Source: Cycas panzhihuaensis (taxonomy: Eukaryota > Cycadophyta). From it: a DNA stretch of 64,000 nt. The notes below the pieces were generated by a model that did not search any database, was not told the DNA's origin, and was given only the letters and a program-made list of their open reading frames with translations. Shown here one piece after another: positions 1 through 12,479 of the stretch; within the stretch, counting starts at the first letter, position 1, and each line of letters starts with the position of its first letter. The position numbers and the translations under genes were made by a program. Where the stretch lies: NCBI GenBank assembly GCA_023213395.1, contig CM041465.1, positions 198,283,741 through 198,347,740 of the forward strand, given 5' to 3'.

Positions 1-1386
1 ATATTATACACTTATTAACTTTATGTTGTAAGATATTATACACAATGGTATAATCTTGCTTGGATATTCTATTGGGTTTATTATGATTCTTGCTTAAATA
101 GTTAGCTATGCATATTTGCTTTACTTACATGATCTTTAGTTGAAGAGAAAAGAGAAATTCTACATATTTATCATGTTCCTTTATGTCTTGAGTTTATATG
201 TATCCTTAGGCACTTATTTTATTATGGACTACTTACATAAAATCCTCCATAATTTTAATATTAGTTAATAGTTGGGTGCTAGTTTCACTGGAAAGTTTCT
301 ATTCCCTCACCATTAATTCATAATCATATTGCATGCAAGGGTAGGTTGGGCTATTACAATTAGTATTAGAGTATAATAAGTAGGGCTATGTCACCCCATG
401 AGAATCTAGGGTTGAGGAGGTCCTTGGTAAGGTTTGGGAATAACTAAGGGAGAATCCAACATACTCTAGGGATTTATTGATTTTTGAAAAGGTTATTAGA
501 TTTATTTAACAAGTAATGAGTCTCCTTTTAAGAGCTATCATATGAACATTGATCAATAGAGGTTACCCAATGATCATAGGTATTCCTATGATTCTTCTTG
601 GGCATGCTTCTTAAGTTATGTTTAATTCCCCATTAGGATAGTCAATGTAATTGAAATTTCCATCCTATAAGTTTGGCATTGGTTGTTTTTTTTGGGTAAC
701 TTTGGTTACTAAATGAACTAGCTAACTTTGAATCCATGGGGATGGGTATACTTAATTATTTCTAGTCATTTCCTCCTAATCTTTAAGATTTTTCCTTTGC
801 TCCATGCTCATTTCAACTCTTCTTGTTAGAGTTTCTATGCTTTTCAATGCCTAAACTATGGTGTACTCTGGCATAACTAAAAATTATCAAGCTTTTCCTC
901 AAACTCTATGCTTGGGGAGCATTCTAAAATGAGTGTGAACTATATGCCTTTTCTTCCCCCCTTCCCCCATCCCCCCAACCATGCTTATTACTTGGTGGAA
1001 TTCTCTCTCACTTTTACTTCATTCTCTCTCTTTGTCTCCTTCCAAAATATTTTTCCCTATTAGAATGCCATGTCTTTAGTGCTTATCATACTCATGGTTA
1101 GTATTTACCATATTGGGGATAAAGGTGGGGAAACAAAATTAGAGTTATTCACACATCCATCATATGGTAAGTAGTGAAAATGGGGATCAATACATATATA
1201 TAGTTAAAAAAAGAATCATAGGTACAAAATGTGGTGTAGTTCCAACTTTTATAAGTGCTCATAGGGCTCCATAAAGATATAATAATTATTCCCCATACTC
1301 ATAGAGTGCACTTACATGGTCCCTAATATCCCCCTTCCTCTTATAACATCTTTTGAGGTTACAAACCATGTGAACCATGTCTCCTC

Positions 1387-1503
<117 letters not shown>

Positions 1504-3053
1504 GTTTTACATTCATCTAGGAGTAAATAATTGAAGAAAATTAAGAATCTTAAAAAGAAGTTATAAGGGTTTAGAGTTGGTTTACCTATTATATCCACTT
1601 CACCCTAGCCAATATCACCTCCTCTTTTTCCTCCACCTAGAGGCATAGTTACCCATTAGGAACCCTAGCCTTGACCATCTCAATCACCACCACTTTCTAG
1701 TGGCCTCCTCTTCTATTATCATCCTATCCACTAGAATCTTAAGTAATCCTCAAATATAGATCTATAATCAGATCATTTAGCATGGTGGTATCTAAAGCCA
1801 GTACCCCCATAGATCTCAAACCCTCCCCTAAGGGTGCCTATGCCTAGATCTCATCATGCAAAAGTTCATCATTGAATCCCTTCCCTTCAAATCCCTCACC
1901 ACTCCCTAGGGGCATGTGATACTCATGTGACCAAACAACCATGCCTAAGGAATCAAGTAATATAAATGTCCCTCCTTCTTTATGATGTAATCACTCAAAG
2001 TTACTCTTGTAAGTGGTGTATAATGAATGAGGCATGGTTACACCTCACTCTCCTTTAGCACCTACTAATGACTAGGACTTTAAGCACTAAGAATGTTAAA
2101 GTAATTTTATCAACTAAAGATCTAAAACACAATGATTATGACCTAGACTCTATACCCTATAAGTATCTAGTTTACATCCTCTTTGGCTTGAGGGTCCCCT
2201 CTATTATAAACCTAATGATTAATAAATCCTATTAGATATATGCATGTTTGACCTCATTTCCCATTTATTAATATGTAGGTAATCCTCACTCTCCTCTATT
2301 AATTGAAAATGCCTAGGATTCTCCCAAGATCTTTATAGTAATTTTTATATTTCCTATACCTCTAAAATAGAACACATTAGCCTCTAGCACCCAACAACTA
2401 ATAAGATCTACCAAAAACCACATATCTATCACCAACAAATTGGTAAACTAGGCACTTAGTATACTAAACCCTTGTAGGATAGTACTATTACCATTAGTGA
2501 GGCCATCTCTAATCTCTCAAAGAAGGCAACTATTATTATCTTATGATCTCATATGCTAAACTCGGTCAAACATAAGAAATTGATTAGCCCTAGTGTAAGA
2601 CATTCATTCTACTCTTTACATCCTTGATTTAATTAATTTTTTTTTTTTACTAAAAGCATTTATTTTAGTTAAAATTCTTGTTTCTCTCTTAAATTTCCTA
2701 TTTTGGTGGTATTATCTCATTGATTTCCTATAGTCACAATCAAATTTAGAGTGATCCCATCATAATGTTTGGTAATACCACTGAATTTCTTAGTAGCATT
2801 GTCAAAATTTTGATGGTATATTAGAGAGTTTGATGACACTTATTAAATGGTGATGGGTTACTATTATCAAAACATAGAGGAAAATGTAAAAATTAAAACT
2901 AAAATTAATCTAAAGGTTTTCAACAACTAGAATTCATCTCATAACTTTATTGAGTATTGCCATCACTAATTTAGAATAAACCAAGACTAATTTACTCTTT
3001 GTTTAAGCATTTATAGTGAATTTCAATAATGAAAAACCCCTTTTAAACCCTAT

Positions 3054-3222
3054 TCCATTTTCACTAAAAATAAGAAATTAAACCATTAAAACTTTCTAGA
3101 TATGGTCATTGTGGATTCATGGTCTCTTTAGCTCTACACAATATTTGGTCTTTTTGATGATATCCATTTTCACTAAAAATAAGAAATTGAACCATTAAAA
3201 CTTACTAGATATGGTCATTGTG
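3054..3222 (+). repeat. Local direct duplication, ~60 bp at 109-bp spacing
   Basis: Segments 3054-3113 and 3163-3222 both begin TCCATTTTCACTAAAAATAA and both end near TATGGTCATTGTGG. They differ at only a few positions, much less than the surrounding decay would suggest, so this is a fairly recent local duplication. Confidence 0.85.
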
Positions 3223-4458
3223 GGTGTCTTTTTTCTCATAAAATAATTTAGTAAAAATAAATAGGTTTCCACTAATTTTATAAATTTTTTCTATTTGTCA
3301 TTTAAATGTTTAATTCGAGTTAATTTTCTTTTAATTCCATTTTTTCTGGTGTTTTCTAGCACTTTATAGATTTTTGCACTCATTCACTTTAGTTTAGCAT
3401 TCTGATGCAAGTTCTTTTACGGCTTTCATATCCTTCTTTACAGTACTTTCCCATTAAAACTACATAGGTCTAATCATCATTAAGTTAGCTCTTTAATCTT
3501 TATTCTAGTTTCACTCTTTGTGTTTGTCATCATTTTTGACCCAATTCTAGACCCATTTATCGTAGTTGATGATGATCAATATTGTGTTTCCTTCACTTCT
3601 ACTTAGATTCTACCTATTTAGTCATGGTACATTTTGACCTTTGGTTTCTCATTACTCTCTTACCATCTTTGCACCCTTATTTGCATTAATATTTTTATCA
3701 TAAATCACACTTGTATTTGCATGTCCAAGGACTACTAATTATAGAAATCCCTCTTATTTCCCTAAGTTGGTTTGGAGATTGTACAATCTATGTAGTCTAT
3801 CAAAATAATTACCCAATTGGACAAGGCATTTATTATCTATGCATACCTTCCTTTTTCCCAATAATTACCATTGTAGATCACAACCTTATTATTTATGGTA
3901 GGTTATATGTTAATCTCATTCATACCTACTACTTCATAGTTTGGGTCTAGGTTGGTTGATACATTTAGTGACTTCAAGTATTGGTTGTGGGTCACCATTC
4001 TTCACTAACGATCAAATCTTACTTGATAATATGCCATGTGTTTAAGTTTAAAAGTAATCCCACAAATTGAAGTGTTGAATAATCCACCTAATGGTAATAA
4101 CTTGGCATCTAGCATAAGTTATATGGTGGCCTTACTCATGCCTACTACTTAGTATTTCAAATCTAGATCATTTGTGCCCTTTAGGTCCTTTAGATTTGAT
4201 GCTTCTCTAGCCTGGCATAGTTGTTATCTAGATCAAAACCTATTATAGACACCATTATTATCCTTATCCCACTTATGGATACCCTAGTTCTCTTAAGGTA
4301 TTACCTAAACATCTTTCTCCATGACCATTTCCTAATCTCATTCGTCTATTTAGAAGTTACTTAGTCAATTTTCCATGAGTCACAACTACATTCATTGCAT
4401 ATATCATTTATATGGATAGGGAAAGTTAGAGAAACCTTGGGTTATTAGAATATATGAA

Positions 4459-4932
4459 TGTTGGAATATGTGATTATTCACATACATAATGTTTAATATT
4501 AATATTACTATATATTAATAGATGTAATATATACATATATACATGTAAATATCCAATTGAATGATGTAAAGGGTCAAGAGAAATAATAGACTACTCATGA
4601 GGTGATTATTGATATAAATATATACATACACCACTTAAGAACTTGAGAAAGGTATTTAACCTAGAGATGTAATCATTATGATATCTAAAAGAAGCTCTTA
4701 ACTCTTACCTTCTTTGCTAGTTTTTCCCACACTAGGTTTTCCATGGATAAATCTATTATTTCTTTTATGGTGCATGCATGTTTATTGATATACTTTATGA
4801 TTCATGTTTATTACTTTATATGTGTGTATTCTTTATGAGATAATTCATTGATTATATATGTTTATTATACTTTTGTTGTGAATATTTACTACATTATAAC
4901 ATAGTATCATAGTTAAATTCTAAATTCTAATA
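4459..4932 (+). repeat. 5' LTR of copy A
   Basis: It starts TGTTGGAATATGTGATTATT and ends TTCTAATA immediately before the primer site. Similarity to 28809-29306 is readable along the whole length, with a short divergent stretch after the first ~50 bases. It also resembles 49465-49912. Confidence 0.85.
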
Positions 4933-4945
4933 TGGTATCAAAGCC
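4933..4945 (+). other. Primer binding site (initiator Met tRNA) of copy A
   Basis: TGGTATCAAAGCC lies directly against the LTR end. It matches the plant initiator-Met complementary motif TGGTATCAGAGCC with one change. Confidence 0.85.
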
Positions 4946-5400
4946 ATATTATGAAGATCTTATGGAAATAAGTAACCTATTTAAGATAGATTAATGAGCC
5001 AATATTCTAGTGGTAGAGCTAGTACATGAGCCACTATAAGAGCTAATTTGATGTGTATTTGATGAGCCAAAAATCTGAATATGCTAATTATTCTAGCCAC
5101 AAGTGAGTAATTTAAGGTTTAGAATAAGTTGATGAAGATGAGATGAGAGCTACATATAGATGAAGTTATATGATGAAGTAGGAATAATGATAGTATACTA
5201 ATTTATTAATTTATATAAATATATATTTAAGTATATTAGTATCTACATTCATGAGCATATAAGATTAAACAAGTCCACTAATTATGATAAAGATATCAGA
5301 GTAATATTATTGCTAGTTATGTTTACTTATATAGACCATCCACCTATAGAAGTAACTGAGATTTTGTGAGACTACACACCTCACAAAATTTCATAATTAG
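4946..5400 (+). other. Copy A interior, 5' part (non-coding)
   Basis: Shared with copy B after its primer site: both carry a stretch reading GTATTTGATGAGCCAAAA about 100 bases into the interior. No open frame of note. It is interrupted at about 5400 by the minus-strand copia element. Confidence 0.65.
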
Positions 5401-5726
5401 TAACAACAAATTATTTTATAAGCAAACAAGGTCAATAGGATCTTTCACATCAGGCATATATCAAGTAGAAATAGATCGCACAGGACACCAAATTATCATG
5501 GGAAACCCTTACGGGTGAAAACCCACAAATGATAATATTTCATATTATGACAAAATGATGATATTATAAAGGTGGACTTTGATTTATATTTATAGATCTA
5601 AAGTACTAAATATAATTACAAATTACATCCATCACTCACTATAATTGAGAATATTCCTCCATATAATTAGGCATAAACATAGGGAGCCCTACTTTATATT
5701 AGGTGGTATAGACACATATTCTAACA
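5401..5726 (-). repeat. 3' LTR of the minus-strand copia
   Basis: Near-copy of 15524-15847: both contain the run AAATAGATCGCACAG, then a translatable-looking but stop-filled AT-rich tract, and end ACACATATTCTAACA. The first ~25 bases are degraded, so the start is approximate. Confidence 0.85.
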
Positions 5727-5735
5727 TCCCCTCTT
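5727..5735 (-). other. Polypurine tract of the minus-strand copia
   Basis: The plus strand reads TCCCCTCTT immediately after the LTR end TCTAACA. On the minus strand this is AAGAGGGGA directly before the 3' LTR, the usual place for plus-strand priming. Confidence 0.75.
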
Positions 5736-5949
5736 GATGTAAATATAGGGTAACAAAGATTATCATTGGGAACAGATCCCCTCTCAAGAATAACATTACC
5801 CAACCTAATATGCATGAACGTCGATGTAGCGATCTTTAGTTAGATGTAATGGTGTTATGCCTCATATGTGCTTGATTCTTTGGAAATTCTCCAATAGACC
5901 TGCAACCATATAACTCTCTCTACACTTGACACTTTGTCCACACAACTCA

Positions 5950-6215
5950 GCCATATTCCTTTGACTAAACCAAGAGGTTGAGCTACTTGAGCCATGTGAA
6001 TTGTTTCTTCAAGTCTTCATTAAGGAACACTAATATGATATGATACCCAACTATCTAAAGTTGCTAAAGTAAGGATCAAATAGGCCAAAAGCAACATAGA
6101 GATTGGTGCAAATGTCTCATCATACCTTAATCCTTCTTCTTGCTAGAAATCTTGGACAATAAGCTTATTAACTTGCAAACTGACTAGGTTCTTTACTTTA
6201 ATCCAACTCTCCATC
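5950..6215 (-). pseudogene. Copia reverse transcriptase fragment (dead)
   Basis: Translating the minus strand from about 6205 downwards gives a degenerate copia RT N-terminal region. QEEGLRYDETFAPI is readable near 6140-6100 (family consensus is close to QEEGIDYDETFAPV), and FLNEDLKK follows about 25 residues later (consensus AFLNGDLKEE). A stop replaces a residue just before QEEG and more stops follow. The catalytic DD motif was not found. This is a recognisable fossil of the pol gene of the 5401-15847 element and sits close to its 3' LTR as expected. Much of the rest of pol appears lost or decayed. Confidence 0.75.
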
Positions 6216-8084
6216 GTGAATCTGTACTCACTGGAATGTTTGTATCTATCTCAAGCTTTGACTGGCATGTTAATCCATGATCTTTCATTATCCTATAGGT
6301 CTTCAACTATCAACGAAACATGGAGCTACAATCCATGCCTCATCATCTAACAACACCTCATTATCAATCTATCACTATGTCTTACTTTCATCTCAAGCAT
6401 AATGTTAGGTAAACAAACCTCCACATTTGTTGAATAATGACTCAGAAAAGTGAAGTAATAAAGGATAAAACCTATAACCAAATGACACTCAGCATGATAC
6501 ATCATAAACTCATCAACTAAACATCTAGACTGATCACAATGCATTCCCTTGTAGATCACATTATTTGTAAGCTGAACCACCCATAGGCTTCAAACTCTTG
6601 CAATCCTGTTACTACAATCTCTGTCTAAGATGTGTGCACTCTAATGTACTAAAGGAACAAATGGAAGGCTTCTAACTTAGTCCAAATACATAAAAAGAGG
6701 GCAATATATGCCACAAATAGTCATAATAGGGACACCCATACTTATCTGCTATAGCTTCTGCCATGAAAAGCATGAGAGGCAAACCATAATATGCATTAAA
6801 CCTCACCATCTAGGTTATGATATTCACTTATAATGCAACCTTATAGGCCAACTGTACATACCATGACAAAGGTATAACTGATTTTAAGGCATCTCATCTT
6901 AGACCTTTCCATTCACACTTCAAATTTTACCAAGCACTATGCTTTGATTTTATATCAGACTTATTTAGATATGCACCCATGTTGAACTAGCATTAAATAG
7001 GCCACAAACCCCATGTTATCATCAGTCTAACTAACAATGTATAATGGTCCATCATAAATGACAACCATTTATACAAGCAAATTCTGAACTTCATCACCTC
7101 ATATACATCTGATGTAACTAAACTTGAATATAACTGAATAAGAACACTTATTTCATAAGATAAACCACACTTATTTCACTGAATAATCACATAAACATGA
7201 ACTTTGTGCAACAATCTATGCCACACTAAAATAGAAACACAGTTTACATTTATTATGTAGCTAAGGTATCTCATGTTCTTCTTTTTCCAATCTTACCCAT
7301 CATCACCCAATCTCACCCTTATCTTGCCCTAAACCTACTCATCAAACTTGCACAATATTGCACCCTTCTCTTGCCCTTAAAACCTACCTAATGTACGTCC
7401 ATCAAACAACCCCAATTAGCTTGCCATGTAACCTCACATGCAACAAGCACATCAATGCCTTATATTTCCCTTCTTTGCCCATAAAACTCCTTCATGTAAC
7501 TCACACTCAAGAAGCATAATGTCACCTTAGATTACCCATGTCACCACCAACTCTCTCTCATGTAATTGCATATAAGAGACTCTTATTTTCTATTATACAA
7601 TCATTAAGAGTGCACCACAAATCATTAAATAGTCACCTAAAGAGTGACATACCACCTTATTGTCACTAAAAGATTACAAAGCCAAAGTCTTATAAAATAT
7701 ATTTAAGCCACTTTTAAAGGAATATACTTTTATCAGATACCAAAAGATATCATAGAATAACAAAGTATATTAAAAGGAGGTATCAATATACCAAAGTAAT
7801 TTTAATCAAGATAATTTTAATAAAAAAGACAAAAAGGTGATCAAGTATCAAAGTGATTTGATAAAATGTAATGATGAAAAGGTCTATATAAAAATGGTGG
7901 CTTAATATATTTTGAAATATATATCAAAATATATCAAATACATCACAACGACTTTATTAACAACAAATATTCATAGTATATAAGAATGGTAAATAACCAG
8001 TAGACGACAGTGATGCACAACATTTAATTGTAACAACTTCATCTGGGAGGATAGAGTATATCACATGGGCACACTATTTATCAC
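6216..8084 (-). other. Interior of the minus-strand copia, undecipherable
   Basis: AT-rich DNA between the RT fragment and the chromovirus insertion. The longest minus-strand frame (6347-6580, 77 codons) has no motif I recognise. This is probably decayed pol, but I cannot show it. Confidence 0.4.
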
Positions 8085-8089
8085 ACAAC

Positions 8090-8615
8090 TATAGCATTCC
8101 AAAATATGGTAAAAGGTATAGCATATGACCATTCAAATGAAAGGTCTTTGAATGATGATTCCAACAGTTTAGACAGAAGTCAATTCTAACATCCCTATCA
8201 AATATTATGATAATTTAAATTTAACCTGTTAGTTTTTAGAGAAGTTATGGCTGACTTCTCATGATTATGTTGGGCACATTCCTCCCTACTCTAGATGACT
8301 TCATTTTATCCCAGTTTATGTGCCTATATATAGGGACTTTGAGGTCATTCAAATCATCTAATTATGAAGCTTTTTGCTCCTTATTCTCAGCCTTAAGGTA
8401 AGTGCAGAATTTTGACCTTAGGGCTGCAAATTCTGGGAGGATCCCCACCTCGAAGGGTTTAGTGATTATTGTAGGCAGTACAAGTGTTCTCCATCTATGA
8501 ATTCTCTTTATTTGGTTTTAGTATTTATGGGATTTTCTCTATTATTATTCTATTTTATATGAATTTGCCTAATTTTGCTATATTTTTTGTCCAGTTGGGT
8601 AAATGACTCGCTACA
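8090..8615 (+). repeat. 5' LTR of the chromovirus
   Basis: Starts TATAGCATTCCAAAATATGG after target site ACAAC and ends CGCTACA two bases before the primer site. It is about 50 bp longer than the 3' LTR because a segment near 8130-8180 is missing from the 3' copy. Confidence 0.92.
8324..8332 (+). promoter_or_regulatory. TATA box of the chromovirus LTR
   Basis: TGCCTATATATAGGGACTTT is conserved in both LTRs (the second at about 13984-13992) in otherwise drifting sequence. This position and sequence suit the Pol II promoter that starts the genomic RNA. Confidence 0.75.
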
Positions 8616-8617
8616 AG

Positions 8618-8629
8618 TGGTATCAGAGC
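8618..8629 (+). other. Primer binding site (initiator Met tRNA)
   Basis: TGGTATCAGAGC, a perfect plant Met-tRNA primer motif, lies two bases after the 5' LTR. Confidence 0.93.
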
Positions 8630-8657
8630 TTCATTCCAAAGCAGGAAATTTTTCACC

Positions 8658-9720
8658 ATGGGAAGGAAATTTTGATCCACCCTCCCACCCTAGCAATTCA
8701 AAAAGGACCAAGATGGAATTAAGATCCAGAAGAATATGCACACAAAGCAAAATGCTAAGGTCCTAAAATTCAAAAGAATAAGTAGTAGAAACCTTGATAG
8801 TAGTCATGGAGGAGCTTTTATAATAAATTAGGAACCTAAATGGAAGATTGGACAAACAAGAGATATCTCATCCAAAAATAAAATAGGATTTAGATTAAGA
8901 GACAGATCAAGGGAACCCAAAAGGTAGGTTTAAGGAAGGAATTATTTTTCAGGGAAGAAATGTAAATCAAGTAGGACCAAAGATTGTATTAGGAAAATTT
9001 GATCTAGAAAAAACATGGGACATAAGAGAATGGCTACTTCAAATAGAAATATATTTCACATTAAATAAATACCAAGCGTAGATCTGGTACCCATTGCCAC
9101 CTTACATCTTTATGGATGAGCCTTAAGGTGGTATTATTAGTGGAAAAAGATGTAAGGACCTCAGCAAAAGGAATGAAAAAAATTTAGAATAGCCATCATC
9201 AATCAATATGAAGACTTTTGGTTTATGAATTACTTTGCAAAATTGACAAGACTGTAGTAGACAGGATCTATTCATGAATATACAGAATAATTTTAGATGT
9301 TACAATATATGGTTACATCAAACATTCCATAGGAATGTCTAAGGGAGACATATATAAGTGGGCTCAAGCCCCTTATCAGATTCTGGTTATTAGTGCAGCA
9401 ACACAGAGCATTAAAAGAGATCATAAACCATGTTAGATATATTCAAGATGAACTTAAAGAAACTAGGCCTACCTTTGTGCATAGAATAGATTTTGCTCCA
9501 CCATCTAACACTAACTGGCATAGGTTAGGAATTAAATCAGACACTCTGCTTGCAATCAAGAATACAATAGAAAACTCTACATAACAAGAACACATACAGA
9601 AAGGTACATATTTTAAATGTGAAGGGAAATAGAGCTAGGAGCACCAATGCCCAGGAAAGAAGGTATTTATGTTACATAATGAAGAACTAGAGATACCTGA
9701 ATAAACAAAAGAAGATAAGG
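8658..9720 (+). pseudogene. Chromovirus gag (dead)
   Basis: Gag forms the virus-like particle that packages the element RNA. A likely start is the ATG at 8658 in the context ACCATGG. Near 8985-9060 the translation reads KFDLEKTWDIREWLLQIE, close to the gypsy gag motif KFDG..D..EWL..IE. A zinc-knuckle remnant lies at about 9606-9660 and ends EHQCPGKK; its first cysteine has become tyrosine and two stops lie inside. A 63-codon open piece at 9393-9584 belongs to the C-terminal part. Several stops and at least one frame change mean no Gag could be made. Confidence 0.75.
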
Positions 9721-9849
9721 CCCCAGATCAAGAAGATAATAATGAATAGGCTAAAGCTAAACTAGATGAACTACTAGAAATCGATACAAAAAATATTCAA
9801 ATATCTCTGTAGGCCATAACATGTCAAAGTATAATACTTCAAACACTAT

Positions 9850-10100
9850 GATTTGAAGGGATGCTGAAAGGAGCCCTAATAGCGGTGTTGGTGGATAGTG
9901 GGAGCATGAATAATTTTATCAATAGACTAGCATCCCAAAAGTTAAGAATTAAGGTGGAACCATTAAAAACCTTCCAAGTCTCAATTGCTAATGAGAAGAC
10001 AACACCTTGCAGAGGATTCTACAAAAAACATCAACCTGAAAATTGGTCAGTACCCTCTAAACTCCAATATGTTCTCAATATAGATAGGAGGCATTAATAT
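9850..10100 (+). pseudogene. Chromovirus aspartic protease fragment
   Basis: Within the open stretch 9861-10097 the active-site motif reads VLVDSGSMNNFI, matching the D-S/T-G triad of retropepsins that cut the Gag-Pol polyprotein. It lies between the gag zinc knuckle and RT, as expected in gypsy elements. The frame ends in a stop soon after, at an expected IIGVQWL-like segment that is readable only after a frame change. Confidence 0.8.
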
Positions 10101-10379
10101 AATCCTAGGGGTACAATGGTTACAAACCTTAAGAAATATAATCACCAACTATATGACCAAAGTCATGCACTTCCGGATAAATGACACAAAATATATGCTA
10201 CAGGGACCTAACAATCCACCAACACAATTAGTGTCATCTCACATAATGCAAAGAATCATGTGGAAGAAAGCCCCTATATATATAGTGTCATGCCACAAGA
10301 TAGAAATCCAAGAAATTCTGATGGAAATACAATACATTTTGGACGAATATAAACAAGTATTCAAAGAATCAAAAGGATT

Positions 10380-11700
10380 ATCTCCAGTAAGAGAAATTTA
10401 GCATGTAATTGATTTAATCCTAAGAGCATCACTGGTGAACATAAGGCCATACAGGCATCCATACCACATGAGTAAAGAGATCAAGAATATAACTAGAGAA
10501 TTACTTACACATGACCATATTTAGACTAGCATAAGTACGTTCACATCCCAAGTGGTAGTCAACCCTAAGAAAGATGACACAATTAGGATATGCATAGATT
10601 ATAGGGGATTAAACAAGTTGACTATAAAATATAAATACCTTATCCCCAGGATCGATGACCTGCTAGATGAAATATATGGAGCAAACTACTTCTCTAAGAT
10701 AGACCTCAGATCAGGATACCATCAAATTTGGGTAAAAGAGGAGGACATCCATAAAACAATATTTAGAACTCATGAGGGGCTGTTTGAATTTAAAGTGATC
10801 CCATTTGGTCTAAGCAATGCTCCAACAACTTTTGATGCCACCATGAATTCCACATTCAAGGAATTTTTGAGGAAATTTGTACTAATATTTTTTGATGATA
10901 TCCTCATTTACAACAAAATATGGAGAGAACACTTGGAGCACCTAAGATTAGTCCTAGAAATTTTAGAAAAAAGTTTATTCTTTGCAAACAAGAAAAAATA
11001 CTCTTTTGGCCAATAGGAACTCGAATACCTTGGTCATATCATTACTCCAAATGGAATTAAGGTTGATCCTAAGAAGATCCAAGTAATATTAGAATGGCTA
11101 ACACCAAAGAATATCATGGGAGTTCGCAACTTCTTAGGAGTAGTAGGATACCTTAGAAAATTCATAAGAGGATATCCTAACATAGCAGCTCCACTTATAG
11201 ATCTAATAAAAAGGGATGCTTTCACATGGAACAAAACAACCAATAAGGCCTTTCAAGAACTAAAAAGTGCAATGGTAAGAGCCCCAATTTTAGCAGTCCT
11301 AGACTTCACAAAACCATTCATCTTGGAATGTGATGCTTCAGGGTTTGGCATAGGAGTTAGATGAAAGACTAATAGTATACGAAAGTAGGAAATTAAATAA
11401 TACAGAAATGTTAAAACCCATCTCTGATAAGGAGATGCTAGTAATAATGTACGCAATCAACCAGTGGAGAAAGTATTTACTAGGTAACTCCTTCTAGGTA
11501 CAAATAAACTATGACAACCTGAAATACTTCTTAAATTAGAAGACATTATCAGACAAACAACATAAGTGGGTGAACAAACTACAAATATGCGATTTCTCCA
11601 TTGTGTATGAAAAGAGCAAAGATAATGTCATAGCAGATGCCCTCTTAAGAATTTCAAAAGAAACTCATGAGCAACCAACACTATATATAATATTAGTGGC
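10380..11700 (+). pseudogene. Chromovirus reverse transcriptase and RNase H (dead)
   Basis: The 10552-11016 frame carries the RT core: RICIDYRGLNKLT, the first catalytic Asp in KIDLRSGYHQI, IPFGLSNAPTTF, and the active-site FFDDILIY. A stop at 11017 interrupts the thumb (ELEYLGHII follows in frame). The 11116-11364 frame has the connection (NFLGVVGYLRKFI) and the start of RNase H with its first Asp in ECDASGFGIG. The C-terminal RNase H (DKEMLVIMYAINQWRKYL, then KDNVIADALLRIS) is readable to about 11670 across two or more stops. The family members copy RNA to DNA and degrade the RNA strand. All catalytic residues inspected are kept, so death came from stops and not active-site loss. Confidence 0.92.
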
Positions 11701-11792
11701 TACCCCAGCCTAGCATGAAATATTAAAGAAGGAATATGACAATAATCTGAAGTACAAACAATTGATTGACAAAGTAAAGGAGGACAAAATTG

Positions 11793-12435
11793 TGTTGGGT
11801 ATTGTGACAACAATCATTTAAGGCTAAAATTTTGGCATGTTTTCAGTGCGATTTCCCCCTTAATCTTTCTCGAGGGATTCCAAGGGGGGAAAGAAACCCC
11901 TTGATCGGGGGGTGCAGGGGGCATTCCATGCCCCCTACTAAGAGGGGGTTTGAGGGCAATAGCCCTCGACTCGAAAAATTAGCCCTGTAAACCATATTAA
12001 AATGTAAAGAGAATTAGGGTCGTTTGATACAAATATCCTAAATTCTATGGTTGAGATTCATGCCTTGGATGTCCCTCTTATGTAGCCCATTTTAGGGCTT
12101 TTCTTATTATGTTGTATGTAATGTAATGTACTGTGATAAGGGCAGTGGCTGGTTGTTATTCCTGAGAGCACTCTGCTACTAAGATGTACTATTTCTCTAT
12201 TCTACAGTAATAAGGATCGATACCTTTCCTGTGTGGATGTTTTCCTAGCATACTGCTAGGGTTTTACCACATTATATCAGGTGCATATGTGATGTTTAGC
12301 TTGTATATTGATGTTATTATATTATCTATGATTTTAGAACTTGCATGTTAAATCTTAGTTTGGATTCTTGTAACTAATTATAAAATAGTTTATATCTTGT
12401 GGCAATTTAAGGTTTGGGACCTTGTATTCTCAACA
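11793..12435. mobile_element. Solo LTR inserted in the chromovirus
   Basis: A 643-bp segment with the ends TGTTG...CAACA is bounded by the exact 5-bp target duplication AATTG (11788-11792 and 12436-12440). It has no coding content, primer site or second LTR. This is the product expected when the two LTRs of an element recombine and delete the interior. It interrupts pol between RNase H and the integrase zinc finger. Its first third carries a cluster of GC-rich hairpins (see findings). The superfamily cannot be told from an LTR alone. Confidence 0.9.
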
Positions 12436-12479
12436 AATTGGATCATATGATATACAACAGGGAGTAATACTCAAGAAAG

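Noticed and set aside
4430-4458. Similarity of CCTTGGGTTATTAGAA left of copy A to CCTTGGTTATTAAAG at about 29324
   Set aside because: Too short and not adjacent to the LTR ends to be a target duplication.
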